27,442 nt of DNA from CAYPAV01 sp964408805 (GTDB lineage: Bacteria > Pseudomonadota > Alphaproteobacteria > UBA8366), in NCBI GenBank assembly GCA_964408805.1, contig CAYPAV010000038.1, positions 1 through 27,442 of the forward strand, read 5' to 3'. A program made the translations under genes and the position numbers. Shown here piece by piece: positions 1-7,370 of this stretch. Below the pieces are notes generated by a model, which worked only from the letters and a program-made list of their open reading frames with translations, did not search any database and had not been told where the DNA came from. Every line of letters starts with the position of its first letter. The first letter of the stretch is position 1.

Positions 1-2
1 AA

Positions 3-563
3 CGAGCAAGGTCTAACATAACGATTGGTACGAAACCTGGGGGCAAGTCAGACCCGCTGATCGAGTTGATGAAGAAGCGAGAGGACACCAGGTTCGACGT
101 TTTCGAGATGCGCCGCATTCTCGAAGTGGCAGCCGCTGGCTATGCGGCCGAACGGCGAACGGATGCCGATCTCGACTCGATCAAAAAGCGTTTTGACGAG
201 CTCAACGACGCTTATGCCGCGCAAGAAGCCGATTCCATACGCGAGGTGGAAGCCGACGTCGCCTTTCACCTAGCATCGGCCGATGCTTCGCATAATATGG
301 CGCTCATGCATGTCATGCGAAGCATGATCGACCTGCTTCGAACGGATATATCGTTAAATATCCATCGTCTTCGCCAAAGGGAAGAGGATCATGAACCCCT
401 GAGAGCGCAGCACAGCAGGATTTTCGAGGCTATCGTCGACGGCGACGCGGACAAGGCGCGCTACGTGGCTAACTGCCACCTGGATTTCATCGAACAAAAG
501 TTGCGCGAACACATCGATCATCAAAAGCGTGAAGTCCGAGCGAAGCGCCGTCTTCATCAATAG
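3..563 (+). CDS. FCD-domain GntR-family transcriptional regulator, 5' end outside window
   Basis: The reading frame is open from the left edge (codons in phase from base 3) to the TAG at 561-563, so only the C-terminal part is present and the N-terminal winged helix-turn-helix lies outside the window. The visible part begins with the linker typical of the FadR/VanR branch (DPLIELM, then FDVFEMRRILEVAAAGYAAE) and continues as an all-helical FCD ligand-binding domain. The metal/ligand-binding pattern is present: Asp and His in DVAFHLASADASHN, then His in AQHSRIFEAI and in ANCHLDFIE. Such regulators are usually repressors released by organic acids and commonly sit beside transport and catabolic operons. 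The plus-strand operon from 2765 is therefore the likely target, although two IS fragments now lie between them. FCD assignment is firm; target and ligand are inferred. Confidence 0.88.
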   Translation, partial: RARSNITIGTKPGGKSDPLIELMKKREDTRFDVFEMRRILEVAAAGYAAERRTDADLDSIKKRFDELNDAYAAQEADSIREVEADVAFHLASADASHNMALMHVMRSMIDLLRTDISLNIHRLRQREEDHEPLRAQHSRIFEAIVDGDADKARYVANCHLDFIEQKLREHIDHQKREVRAKRRLHQ

Positions 564-597
564 TTGTAGTAAAATTCCTTGAGGTCTGCTGATGACA

Positions 598-1431
598 TCA
601 AGGCGAATCGCGCCATAGCCCCAGCTCATCGCCGGTCGACCTGAAGGCGTCCCAACTTTGGTGGCAGGGAAGCGGCGTCATGAAGTTCCGCCGGGCGAAG
701 CCAACCACCCCCTCGACATTGCCTTTATCATTGCCCTTGCCGGGACGGCCATAGCGATCCTGGAAGAGGTAATGCGATTGAAGTCCGCTGAACGCCGCTG
801 TTCGTTGCCTCACGCCGTCCGGCAGGATGCGCGACACCAGGCACTTATCGTTGTCGTAGAGAATCGATTGCGGAACGCCGCCGAAGAAAGCGAAAGCCCG
901 ATTATGACCGTCCAGCCATGCTTCCGCCGTCGCCGCCGGGTAGGCGCACACGAAGCAAGCGTCGCTGTGCGGAAGCGTCATGACAAAGAAATGCGCCCGA
1001 TACTGAACGCCGGCGATGATCGCATCCGCCTCGCCAAAGTCCGCCTGAGCATGGCCTGGAGAATGCGCCAGCGGCACGAACATCTCCCGGTGCCGACGGC
1101 GCCGTTCGCGAACATAATCCTTGACGATGGTCTGTCCGCCAGAGAAGCCGTGTTCGTCGCGAAGACGCTCGAATATCCGCTTCGCCGTGTGCCGTTGCTT
1201 GCGGTGAACCGTCCGGTCCTCCACCAGAATACGATCGATGATATCCGTGAAGGGGTCCAGCTTCGGGCGCTTCGGCGGTCGGCGGCGCCGATAGCCTGGC
1301 GGTACCGAATGCGCCAGTATCTTGGCTACTGTCTTGCGGTCGATCCCGAACCGCCGGGCAACTTCCCGACCGCTCAATCCCTCTCGATAACACGCCAGCC
1401 GCACACGGCGATATAAATCCACTCCGTACAT
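598..1431 (-). pseudogene. istA: IS21-family transposase IstA, N-terminal part (3' truncated)
   Basis: The protein starts MYGVDLYRRVRLACYREGLS with an N-terminal helix-turn-helix (GREVARRFGIDRKTVAKIL). It continues into the catalytic core with AQADFGEA (first Asp), FVMTLPHSDACF and ILYDNDK (second Asp), and the downstream GNDKGNVEGVVGFARRNF that holds the Glu. Homology stops near residue 264 at WDAF (about base 641). The last residues, up to the stop at 598, are read from flanking DNA. A complete IstA is about 500 residues, so roughly the C-terminal half, the istB helper gene and the outer terminal repeat are missing. The missing C-terminal part of a very similar protein lies at 16966-17556 on the opposite strand. 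The protein is almost certainly inactive because IstA needs IstB and both ends. Confidence 0.9.
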
Positions 1432-1472
1432 CCCCCGCCTTCCATCAGGTCAATCCTGACGAAGGCTATAGA

Positions 1473-1490
1473 CGGTCCAATATTGGACCG
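1473..1490. promoter_or_regulatory. 18-bp perfect palindrome, possible GntR/FCD operator
   Basis: CGGTCCAATATTGGACCG reads identically on both strands without a spacer. It lies in about 110 bp of non-coding DNA between the 5' end of the IS21 istA fragment and the start of IS3 orfB homology. Short two-fold symmetric sites built on ATTGG/CCAAT are typical of FCD-type GntR regulators, and such a regulator gene ends at 563 on the same strand. The palindrome is seen directly. Its role as the operator of the catabolic operon is inferred; it could instead belong to an IS end. Confidence 0.4.
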
Positions 1491-1573
1491 GCGAAACCGA
1501 ACAATACGGCCGCTTCAGTGGGGGATTATTGCGCCGCCGTTCTTAATCGGCTCCCCGGCGGGAGCGCAAGGCG

Positions 1574-2440
1574 ATGATCCGGCCCGAGCATTCGAGCCTT
1601 TCGGTGGCACGGCAATGTCGGCTGTTGTCGATCAGCCGGTCGAGCTATTACCACACGGGTGTGGGCGAGAGCGCCTGGAACCTGGCGCTGATGGCGGAGA
1701 TCGACCGCCAGTTTCTGGAGACGCCGTTCTATGGTGTACGCCAGATGGCGTGGCATTTGCGGGCGCGGGGGCATCGCGTCAACGTCAAGCGGGTGCGGCG
1801 CCTGATGCGGCTGATGGGCCTGATGCCGATCTACCAGCGGCCCCGGACCAGCATTCCAGCCAAGGGCCACAAGATCTACCCCTACCTGCTGCGGAGTGTG
1901 ACGGTGGACCGACCCAATCAGGTCTGGTGCGCCGACATCACCTATATTCCGCTGGCCAGGGGTTTCCTGTATCTGGTGGCGATCATGGACTGGTCGAGCC
2001 GGACGGTTCTGGCGTGGCGGCTCTCGAACACCATGGACGTTCAGTTTTGCGTCGATGCGCTGGATGAGGCCTTGGGTCGATACGGAGCGCCGGAGATATT
2101 CAACACCGACCAGGGCAGCCAGTTCACCTCCTGGGCGTGGACGCAACGGCTGCGCGACGCCGGAATCCGTATCTCGATGGATGGGCGGGGACGCTTCCTC
2201 GACAACATCTTCATCGAGCGGCTATGGCGGTCCTTGAAATACGAGTGCGTCTACCTACACGCCTTCTCGGGAGGCCGGGATGCGCGCAACGGCATCGGCA
2301 AGTGGATCGAATTCTACAACAACCGCCGCCCGCACACCGCGCATGGCGGTGCGACACCAGCCGGTGTATATCGAGATCGACTGCCGGTCTCCGGCCCGGG
2401 CTTACGCCCGGACCTCCAACCGGCAGTCTTGGCGGCGTAA
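1574..2440 (+). CDS. IS3-family transposase OrfB (integrase-like, DDE)
   Basis: The 288-residue protein has an N-terminal helix-turn-helix-like segment (SVARQCRLLSISRSSYYH) and an rve integrase core. The DDE triad is visible: Asp121 in WCADITYIP, Asp179 in NTDQGSQF and Glu215 in NIFIERLWRSLKYE, with the 35-residue spacing between the last two that marks IS3 enzymes. In IS3 elements OrfB is normally made as a frameshifted OrfAB product. Here the frame is blocked by a TAA near 1544 and no OrfA is found in the about 110 bp upstream, so the element lacks its front half. The catalytic protein looks intact but the element probably cannot move by itself. The right end is likely within the 60-80 bp after the stop. 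Confidence 0.9.
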   Translation: MIRPEHSSLSVARQCRLLSISRSSYYHTGVGESAWNLALMAEIDRQFLETPFYGVRQMAWHLRARGHRVNVKRVRRLMRLMGLMPIYQRPRTSIPAKGHKIYPYLLRSVTVDRPNQVWCADITYIPLARGFLYLVAIMDWSSRTVLAWRLSNTMDVQFCVDALDEALGRYGAPEIFNTDQGSQFTSWAWTQRLRDAGIRISMDGRGRFLDNIFIERLWRSLKYECVYLHAFSGGRDARNGIGKWIEFYNNRRPHTAHGGATPAGVYRDRLPVSGPGLRPDLQPAVLAA

Positions 2441-2548
2441 TAACGTGGAAAACTGATCGGCAGGCCCGGATAGTAGCTTAAATCGCTGCCAAACCTGTCC
2501 AACGAATGGGGAGTACCTCAGTTTTAAGTACGTAGGCATATTTTTAGT

Positions 2549-2574
2549 CCCGTATAAATATTGGCGTATACGGG
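2549..2574. promoter_or_regulatory. Inverted repeat upstream of the operon (8-bp arms, 10-nt spacer)
   Basis: CCCGTATA at 2549-2556 is matched by its exact reverse complement TATACGGG at 2567-2574. The spacer is AT-rich and there is no T-run directly after it, so a protein-binding site is more likely than a terminator. It lies about 190 bp upstream of the binding-protein gene. Function is not known. Confidence 0.4.
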
Positions 2575-2649
2575 TTTCTAGCCGACAGCTTAGGGGGTCA
2601 GCATTAGGAGTTTAGGCGACCCCTCAGATACGTTTGACAGGTGCTCGAT

Positions 2650-2678
2650 TTGTTGGTTTAATTCCTCAATCCACTAAT
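2650..2678 (+). promoter_or_regulatory. Candidate sigma-70-type promoter for the operon
   Basis: TTGTTG (2650-2655) is followed after 17 bases by ACTAAT (2673-2678). The second hexamer sits inside a small inverted repeat, CACTAA...TTAGTG (2672-2677 and 2682-2687), so a regulator bound there would cover the -10 region. About 85 bases remain to the ATG at 2765. The match to consensus is moderate and no other data support it. Confidence 0.3.
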
Positions 2679-2764
2679 GCTTTAGTGCGGATTTGGAACC
2701 CAGTCTAGGGTGGCGGCCGAGTCGTGCAATACTGTCCACCCGAACAAATTCAGGGAGAGTTACA

Positions 2765-3994
2765 ATGAGGGCATTATTGCGAATTGCCAGGACGGCCGTC
2801 CTGACGGGCGTGGCCGCTACGATGGTGGTGGCCGCCGGGATGACCATTGCGAGCGCGGCCAGCGACGAAGTGGTGGTTCTCGGCATCTGGCCGCAAAGCG
2901 GGCCATACGCGGATACGGGTCCTTTGCTGGACAGGGGCGCGCAGATCGCCCTTGAGGAAGTCGACTACAAGATTGCCGGCAAGAAGATCAAATACATCAC
3001 CCGCGACAGCGAAACCAAGGCCGGCGTCGCCGCCCGTCGCGCGCAAGGCGCGATCGATTCCGACGGCGTCAAGTTCATCATCGGCCCGTGGTCGTCGGGC
3101 GTCGCCCTGGCGGTGACCCAAGTCGCCAAGAAAAATAAGGTCATGTACTACTTCTCGGGCGGCACCGAGGACATTTCTGGCAAGCGGTGTCACAAATACG
3201 CGTTCATGTGGGCCGCCAACGCCTGGACCGCCATGGACGCGGACCTGAAGATCTTCAAGCAGGCCAACCCGAACGCCAAAACGATCTATCTGTTCGTGGT
3301 CGATTACGCCTTCGGTTGGACCTTGCAGAAATACGTCGAGGCTCTAGCGCCGAAATACGGGCTGAAGGTCGTCGGCGTGGACCGCCAACCGCTGGGCCAT
3401 CGCGACTATTCTTCGTTCATCACCAAGGCTTTGGCCAAGAACCCAGACGGGATCTACATGATCAACTTCGGTCTTGACGCCATTTCTGCCATCCGGCAAC
3501 TGCACAATTTCGGTTTCACGCCGAAGAAGCCGGTGATCATGTCGTGGTCGTCGGGCTTCGAGGAGCTGATCATGTTGGACCCCAAGCATCGCGCCAACCT
3601 GATCGTCGGGTCCAACTACTACTACAAGGTGGACACGCCCGGTAACAAAGCTTTCGTCGCGGCCTACAGGAAGAAGAGCGGTGGCGTTCCGCCGGGATAC
3701 GGCCCGGGCGCCGGATATGGCCTGATGAAGATGGTCCTGCGCGGCATGAAGAAGGCCAACAGCACCAATCCGGTCGACGTCATCAGGGCGCTTGAGGGCG
3801 AGAAGGGAAGTAATTTCGTCGGTGATTTCTATATCAACGGACGAAACCACCAGACCGTACGGCCCTTCTTCGTGATGCGTACCAAGCCCGAAAGCGAAAT
3901 GGCCGACAAGTACGACTATGCCGAAATCGTCGACGTCTCCTCGACCGAGCAGCCGACGGATATGAACCAGTGCAAAGACATAGGTAAATTCTAG
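2765..3994 (+). CDS. ABC transporter periplasmic substrate-binding protein (Peripla_BP_6, Liv/urea/amide type)
   Basis: The protein has 409 residues. The ATG at 2765 is chosen over an upstream in-frame start because AGGGAGAG lies 5 bases before it and because it opens a clean signal peptide: MRALLR, a hydrophobic core rich in Ala, Val and Thr, and an ASA cleavage site near residue 31. The mature part has the type I periplasmic-binding fold of the LivK/AmiC family: VVVLGIWPQSGPYADTGPL at the start, a first lobe with FIIGPWSSGVALAV, and the hinge and second lobe around DYSSFITKALAKNPDGIYM. It captures ligand for the LivHMGF genes that follow. Members bind branched-chain amino acids, urea, short amides or aromatic acids, and the ligand here cannot be decided. 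It is followed by a strong hairpin, so it is probably made in excess over the membrane parts. Confidence 0.9.
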   Translation: MRALLRIARTAVLTGVAATMVVAAGMTIASAASDEVVVLGIWPQSGPYADTGPLLDRGAQIALEEVDYKIAGKKIKYITRDSETKAGVAARRAQGAIDSDGVKFIIGPWSSGVALAVTQVAKKNKVMYYFSGGTEDISGKRCHKYAFMWAANAWTAMDADLKIFKQANPNAKTIYLFVVDYAFGWTLQKYVEALAPKYGLKVVGVDRQPLGHRDYSSFITKALAKNPDGIYMINFGLDAISAIRQLHNFGFTPKKPVIMSWSSGFEELIMLDPKHRANLIVGSNYYYKVDTPGNKAFVAAYRKKSGGVPPGYGPGAGYGLMKMVLRGMKKANSTNPVDVIRALEGEKGSNFVGDFYINGRNHQTVRPFFVMRTKPESEMADKYDYAEIVDVSSTEQPTDMNQCKDIGKF

Positions 3995-4011
3995 TCCTGG
4001 TCTCCTTGCAG

Positions 4012-4050
4012 TAGAACCGGCGCCGGCGAATTCGGCCGGCGCCGGTTCTA
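4012..4050 (+). terminator. Strong GC-rich hairpin between binding-protein and permease genes (partial terminator/attenuator)
   Basis: TAGAACCGGCGCCGGC (4012-4027) and its exact reverse complement (4035-4050) form a 16-bp stem with a 7-base loop. A weakly T-rich stretch (TTCTCTCATT) follows. Its place between the first gene and the permease gene fits an attenuator or mRNA-stabilising hairpin that gives more binding protein than membrane components. Confidence 0.7.
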
Positions 4051-4117
4051 TTCTCTCATTCGCTCGGATGTCATCGCCCCGGCTGGCGGGTATGGCGAGT
4101 GTTAGGTCTGGTTTTCC

Positions 4118-4978
4118 ATGCTCTTTCTGATCATCAGTCAGATCCTGAACGGTCTCGCGACCGGCATGCTTTACGCGCTCTTGGCGGTCGGGCTGACGCT
4201 AATTCTCGGGGTTCTGAACATCCCGAATTTCGCTCATGGCGCGCTTTACGCCTTCGGCGCCTACTTCACCTTCATGATCGCTGGCTGGACGGATTCGTTC
4301 TATGTCGCCATCCTGATCGCGCCGTTTCTGGTGGTCGCGCTGGGTTTCCTGATCGAGAGCCAGGGTGTGCGACGGCTCTACGCGGCGCATCACGATTACC
4401 AACTACTGTTCCTGTTCGCCGTCGCGCTGATCCTGCAGGAGATGATCATCATCATCTGGGGGCCGGTGGGGTTCTCGCTGCTACCGCCGGACAATTTGTC
4501 TGGCGCGGTCGACCTCGGCATCTTCATCTATCCCAAGTACAGGATCGCGCTGCTGATTTTCTCGGCCATCGTGATCATCGCCCTCTACATGTTCATCAAC
4601 AAGACGGACCTCGGCGCCATCCTGCGCGCCGGGATCGAGAACCGGGAGATGGCCACGGTCCTCGGGATCGACATCAATCGGGTCTTTTTCTTGACCTTCG
4701 GCCTTGGCGCCTATCTCGCCGGGTTAGCGGGTGGCCTCGTCACGCCGATTCTGGGCCTGACCCCGTCGATGGGTCTCGATATCCTGCCGATCTGCTTCGT
4801 CATCGTCGTGGTCGCCGGGCTCGGCAGCATTTCGGGCGCGATCTTTGCCGGCATTCTCGTCGGCTTGAGCCAGGGCGTCACCACCATTTGGTGGCCGGAG
4901 GCAACTAATGTCGTGATCTATGTGATGATGGGCCTGACAATAATCATTCGACCACAGGGTCTGTTCGGGAGCCGGTAA
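4118..4978 (+). CDS. livH: Branched-chain amino acid-type ABC transporter permease LivH
   Basis: The protein has 286 residues and is almost wholly hydrophobic, with about eight membrane segments. The LivH signature is present at the N-terminus: ISQILNGLATGMLYALLAVG followed by LTLILGVLNIPNFAHG. The cytoplasmic EAA-like coupling region includes GAILRAGIENREMATVLGI near residues 166-184. It pairs with LivM to make the inner-membrane channel driven by LivG and LivF. The stop TAA shares its last base with the ATG of livM (TAATG), which points to translational coupling. The start has only a weak ribosome binding site (TAGG about 12 bases upstream). Family assignment is firm; substrate is open. Confidence 0.93.
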   Translation: MLFLIISQILNGLATGMLYALLAVGLTLILGVLNIPNFAHGALYAFGAYFTFMIAGWTDSFYVAILIAPFLVVALGFLIESQGVRRLYAAHHDYQLLFLFAVALILQEMIIIIWGPVGFSLLPPDNLSGAVDLGIFIYPKYRIALLIFSAIVIIALYMFINKTDLGAILRAGIENREMATVLGIDINRVFFLTFGLGAYLAGLAGGLVTPILGLTPSMGLDILPICFVIVVVAGLGSISGAIFAGILVGLSQGVTTIWWPEATNVVIYVMMGLTIIIRPQGLFGSR

Positions 4979-5919
4979 TGCGGAACAGGTACTTTTTGAT
5001 CCCCGTCCTTGTGTTCGTCGTCGTCGGACCGTTTATCCTACCGCTCAACACGGTAGCGGAAATGCTAATATTCGGCATCATCGCAGTCTCGACCAACATC
5101 ATGCTGGGATACACCGGCATGCTGTCGTTCGGCCAAGCGGCCTATTTCGGCATCGGCGCCTATGCCTGCGGGCTCCTGCTCAAGGCCGGCTATCCCCTGA
5201 TTTTCGCGATCCCCGGGGGGGCCCTCTTCTCAATGCTGATCGCCGGCGGAGTCGGGTATTTCTGCGTTAAGCGCACCGGCCTTTATTTCATCTGCCTCAC
5301 TTTCGCCTTCAACCAGATGTTCTACTTCATCGCCTATGTCTGGACCGACGTGACCGGCGGCGAGGACGGTCTGGCGAACATCCCGCGGCCCGAGATCATC
5401 ACGACACCGGAGGCGTACTACGTTTTCGTTGCGATCATGTTCGGCGTTTGTTTGTTGGCGATGCTGAAGATCGTCTCGTCACCGCTCGGGCTGGTATTCC
5501 GCCTGATCCGAGAGAACCCCGAGCGCGCCGCCGCCATTGGCTACAACGTGAGCCTCTACAAATGGTATTCGTTCATGATCGCCAGCGGCTTCACGGCGCT
5601 GGCGGGCACGATCTACGCGATGCTCTACGACATCGTTCCGATCGACCAGATCCATTGGCTCAAGTCCGGCGATTTCATCTTCATGCTGCTGTTCGGCGGT
5701 GCCGGTAACTTCTTTGGGCCGCTGATCGGCGCCATCGGCTACATTTGGCTGTCCGATACCTTTGCCCTGGTCTGGGCCCGCTGGCCACTCCTGATGGGCT
5801 GTATGTTCCTGATCATCGTGCTTTATCTCCGTGGTGGCGTCGCTGATCTGATCGAGAAGGCATACGGCTTTCTGACCCGCGCGCGGCGCGGCGCGGAACC
5901 CGGAGGCTCGGCCGCATGA
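4978..5919 (+). CDS. livM: Branched-chain amino acid-type ABC transporter permease LivM
   Basis: The protein has 313 residues with repeated membrane segments. The LivM hallmark is near residues 36-64: ISTNIMLGYTGM-type text (here VSTNIMLGYTGMLSFGQAAY) followed by FGIGAYACGLLLK. The coupling-helix region reads FRLIRENPERAAAIGYNVSLYKW, which contacts the ATPases. It overlaps livH by one base at its start and livG by four bases (ATGA) at its end, so the permease and ATPase subunits are coupled in translation. It forms the second half of the membrane channel. The C-terminus (residues about 295 onward) is a short basic cytoplasmic tail rich in Arg and Gly. Confidence 0.93.
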   Translation: MRNRYFLIPVLVFVVVGPFILPLNTVAEMLIFGIIAVSTNIMLGYTGMLSFGQAAYFGIGAYACGLLLKAGYPLIFAIPGGALFSMLIAGGVGYFCVKRTGLYFICLTFAFNQMFYFIAYVWTDVTGGEDGLANIPRPEIITTPEAYYVFVAIMFGVCLLAMLKIVSSPLGLVFRLIRENPERAAAIGYNVSLYKWYSFMIASGFTALAGTIYAMLYDIVPIDQIHWLKSGDFIFMLLFGGAGNFFGPLIGAIGYIWLSDTFALVWARWPLLMGCMFLIIVLYLRGGVADLIEKAYGFLTRARRGAEPGGSAA

Positions 5920-6665
5920 CGCCGATCCTCAAGTGTGCGGGCGTCTTCAAGAATTTCGGCGGCGTCCCCGCAGTGGCGGGCATCGACTTCCAGGTCCAGG
6001 AAGGGCACATCCACAGCATTATCGGCCCGAACGGCGCCGGCAAATCGACGTTCTTCAACTTGATTTCAGGTGAGCTGCCGCTCAGTGCCGGTACGGTCTA
6101 TTTCAGGGGGCATGACATCACCCACACGCCCTCGCATGTCCTGCCGCATATGGGTATCTCGCGCTGTTTCCAGCTGACCAACGTGTTTCCCAAGCTGTCC
6201 GTGTTCGAGAACGTCTGGGCCGCCATGTTCGCCCGCGAGAAGGGCGGCCCCCTGGACTTCCTACGCAAGTTCACCCGGTTTCCCGACATCAACTGTAAGA
6301 CGGAGGAAATCATCGAGGAGGTCGGCCTCTCGCACAAGGCGACCGAGCGCGCCGATACCCTATCCCACGGGCAGTCGCGCATGCTGGAGGTGGCGATCAC
6401 GCTCGCCGGGCTGCCGACGCTGATGCTGCTGGACGAGCCGACACAGGGCTTAGCGCCGGAAGCCACGCACGAGATGACCGATCTGATCAAGCGGCTGGCA
6501 AAGAACTACACGATCTTGCTGATCGAGCACAAAATGCACATCGTCATGGAAATCTCCGACGTCATCTCGGTCCTCCATCTGGGTCAGATCATCGCCGAAG
6601 GGAAACCCGACGAGATCCAGCGCAACGAGCTGGTCCAGGACGCCTATCTGGGACGCTTGCGATGA
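5916..6665 (+). CDS. livG: ABC transporter ATP-binding protein LivG
   Basis: The protein has 249 residues. Walker A is GPNGAGKST at 37-45, the Q-loop is around CFQLTNVFPKLSVFENV, the signature is LSHGQSRMLEVAI instead of the canonical LSGGQ, Walker B is LMLLDEPTQGLAP, and the H-loop is LLIEHKM. The LivG-type tail follows (HLGQIIAEGKPDEIQRN, YLGRLR). The LSHGQ variant of the signature is common in Liv-type ATPases. It hydrolyses ATP at the cytoplasmic side to drive uptake by LivHM together with LivF. The ATG overlaps the livM stop by four bases and its stop overlaps livF by four bases. Confidence 0.95.
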   Translation: MTPILKCAGVFKNFGGVPAVAGIDFQVQEGHIHSIIGPNGAGKSTFFNLISGELPLSAGTVYFRGHDITHTPSHVLPHMGISRCFQLTNVFPKLSVFENVWAAMFAREKGGPLDFLRKFTRFPDINCKTEEIIEEVGLSHKATERADTLSHGQSRMLEVAITLAGLPTLMLLDEPTQGLAPEATHEMTDLIKRLAKNYTILLIEHKMHIVMEISDVISVLHLGQIIAEGKPDEIQRNELVQDAYLGRLR

Positions 6666-7360
6666 GCCTGGTCCTGGAGGATATCCATACCTATTACGGC
6701 GAGGTGCACATGCTGAAGGGCGTGTCTATGGAAGTCGCACCGGGCGAGCTGGTGGCGATCCTGGGGCGCAACGGGGCCGGTAAAACGACGACGATAAAAA
6801 GCATCATGGGCCTGGCCCCGCCGAAGGAGGGGCGGGTTCTGTTCCAAGGCGAGAACATTGCCGGCGCGGCGCCACATCTGGTCGCCCGGCGCGGTATCGC
6901 CTATGTTCCCGCCACGAGGGGAATTTTTGCAACCCTTTCGGTATACGAAAACCTGAAGATATTTCAGAAGAAAGGCGCGCGATGGGACGCCCAGGGGGTG
7001 ATCGACCTTTTCCCGCGCCTCAACAGCATGAAAATACGGCACGGCAACACGCTATCCGGCGGCGAGCAGCAGATGCTTGCCATTGGCCGCGCCCTCGTCA
7101 CTGATCCGTCGGTCATGCTTCTCGATGAGCCGTCCCAGGGCCTGGCACCGCAGATCGTCCAGCTGGTCGTCGAGATGCTCGTGAAACTCAAATCCAAAGG
7201 GCTCGGTATTATGCTGGTCGAACAAAATTTACGCTTGGCCTTGGACCTCGCCGACCGCGTTTACATCCTCGACCAGGGCCGGGTAGTTTTCCACGGCAAC
7301 GCCGCCGAGTTGCACGAGGACCCCGAATTGACGGCCACCTATTTGGGGGTGAGCGCGTAA
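6662..7360 (+). CDS. livF: ABC transporter ATP-binding protein LivF
   Basis: The protein has 232 residues. Walker A is GRNGAGKTTT starting at residue 35, the Q-loop region is GIAYVPATRGIFATLSVYEN, the signature is LSGGEQQMLAIGRAL, Walker B is VMLLDEPSQGLAP, and the H-loop equivalent is MLVEQNLRLAL with Gln in place of His, as is usual for LivF proteins. The D-loop and C-terminal AYLG-like end (ATYLGVSA) fit the family. It is the partner of LivG. The gene ends 10 bases before the amidase gene, which has its own strong ribosome binding site. Confidence 0.95.
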   Translation: MSLVLEDIHTYYGEVHMLKGVSMEVAPGELVAILGRNGAGKTTTIKSIMGLAPPKEGRVLFQGENIAGAAPHLVARRGIAYVPATRGIFATLSVYENLKIFQKKGARWDAQGVIDLFPRLNSMKIRHGNTLSGGEQQMLAIGRALVTDPSVMLLDEPSQGLAPQIVQLVVEMLVKLKSKGLGIMLVEQNLRLALDLADRVYILDQGRVVFHGNAAELHEDPELTATYLGVSA

Positions 7361-7370
7361 GGAGAACCGG

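Larger units (their letters stand above)
2441..2764. other. Non-coding leader before the transport/catabolic operon
   Basis: This stretch of 324 bases holds no credible gene. The first 60-80 bases are probably the tail of the IS3 element. From about 2520 it is AT-richer than its surroundings and carries two inverted repeats (2549-2574 and 2672-2687) and a candidate promoter. It is the natural place for control of the operon that starts at 2765. Confidence 0.6.

Noticed and set aside
577..603. Inverted repeat CCTTGA...TCAAGG after the GntR gene as a terminator
   Set aside because: Only 6-bp arms with a 15-base loop and no T-run; too weak to call.
658..1416. Long plus-strand frame of 252 codons opposite istA
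   Set aside because: It is the antisense shadow of the IS21 transposase; the protein is Arg/Pro-rich without any family pattern, and the minus-strand frame has clear IstA motifs.
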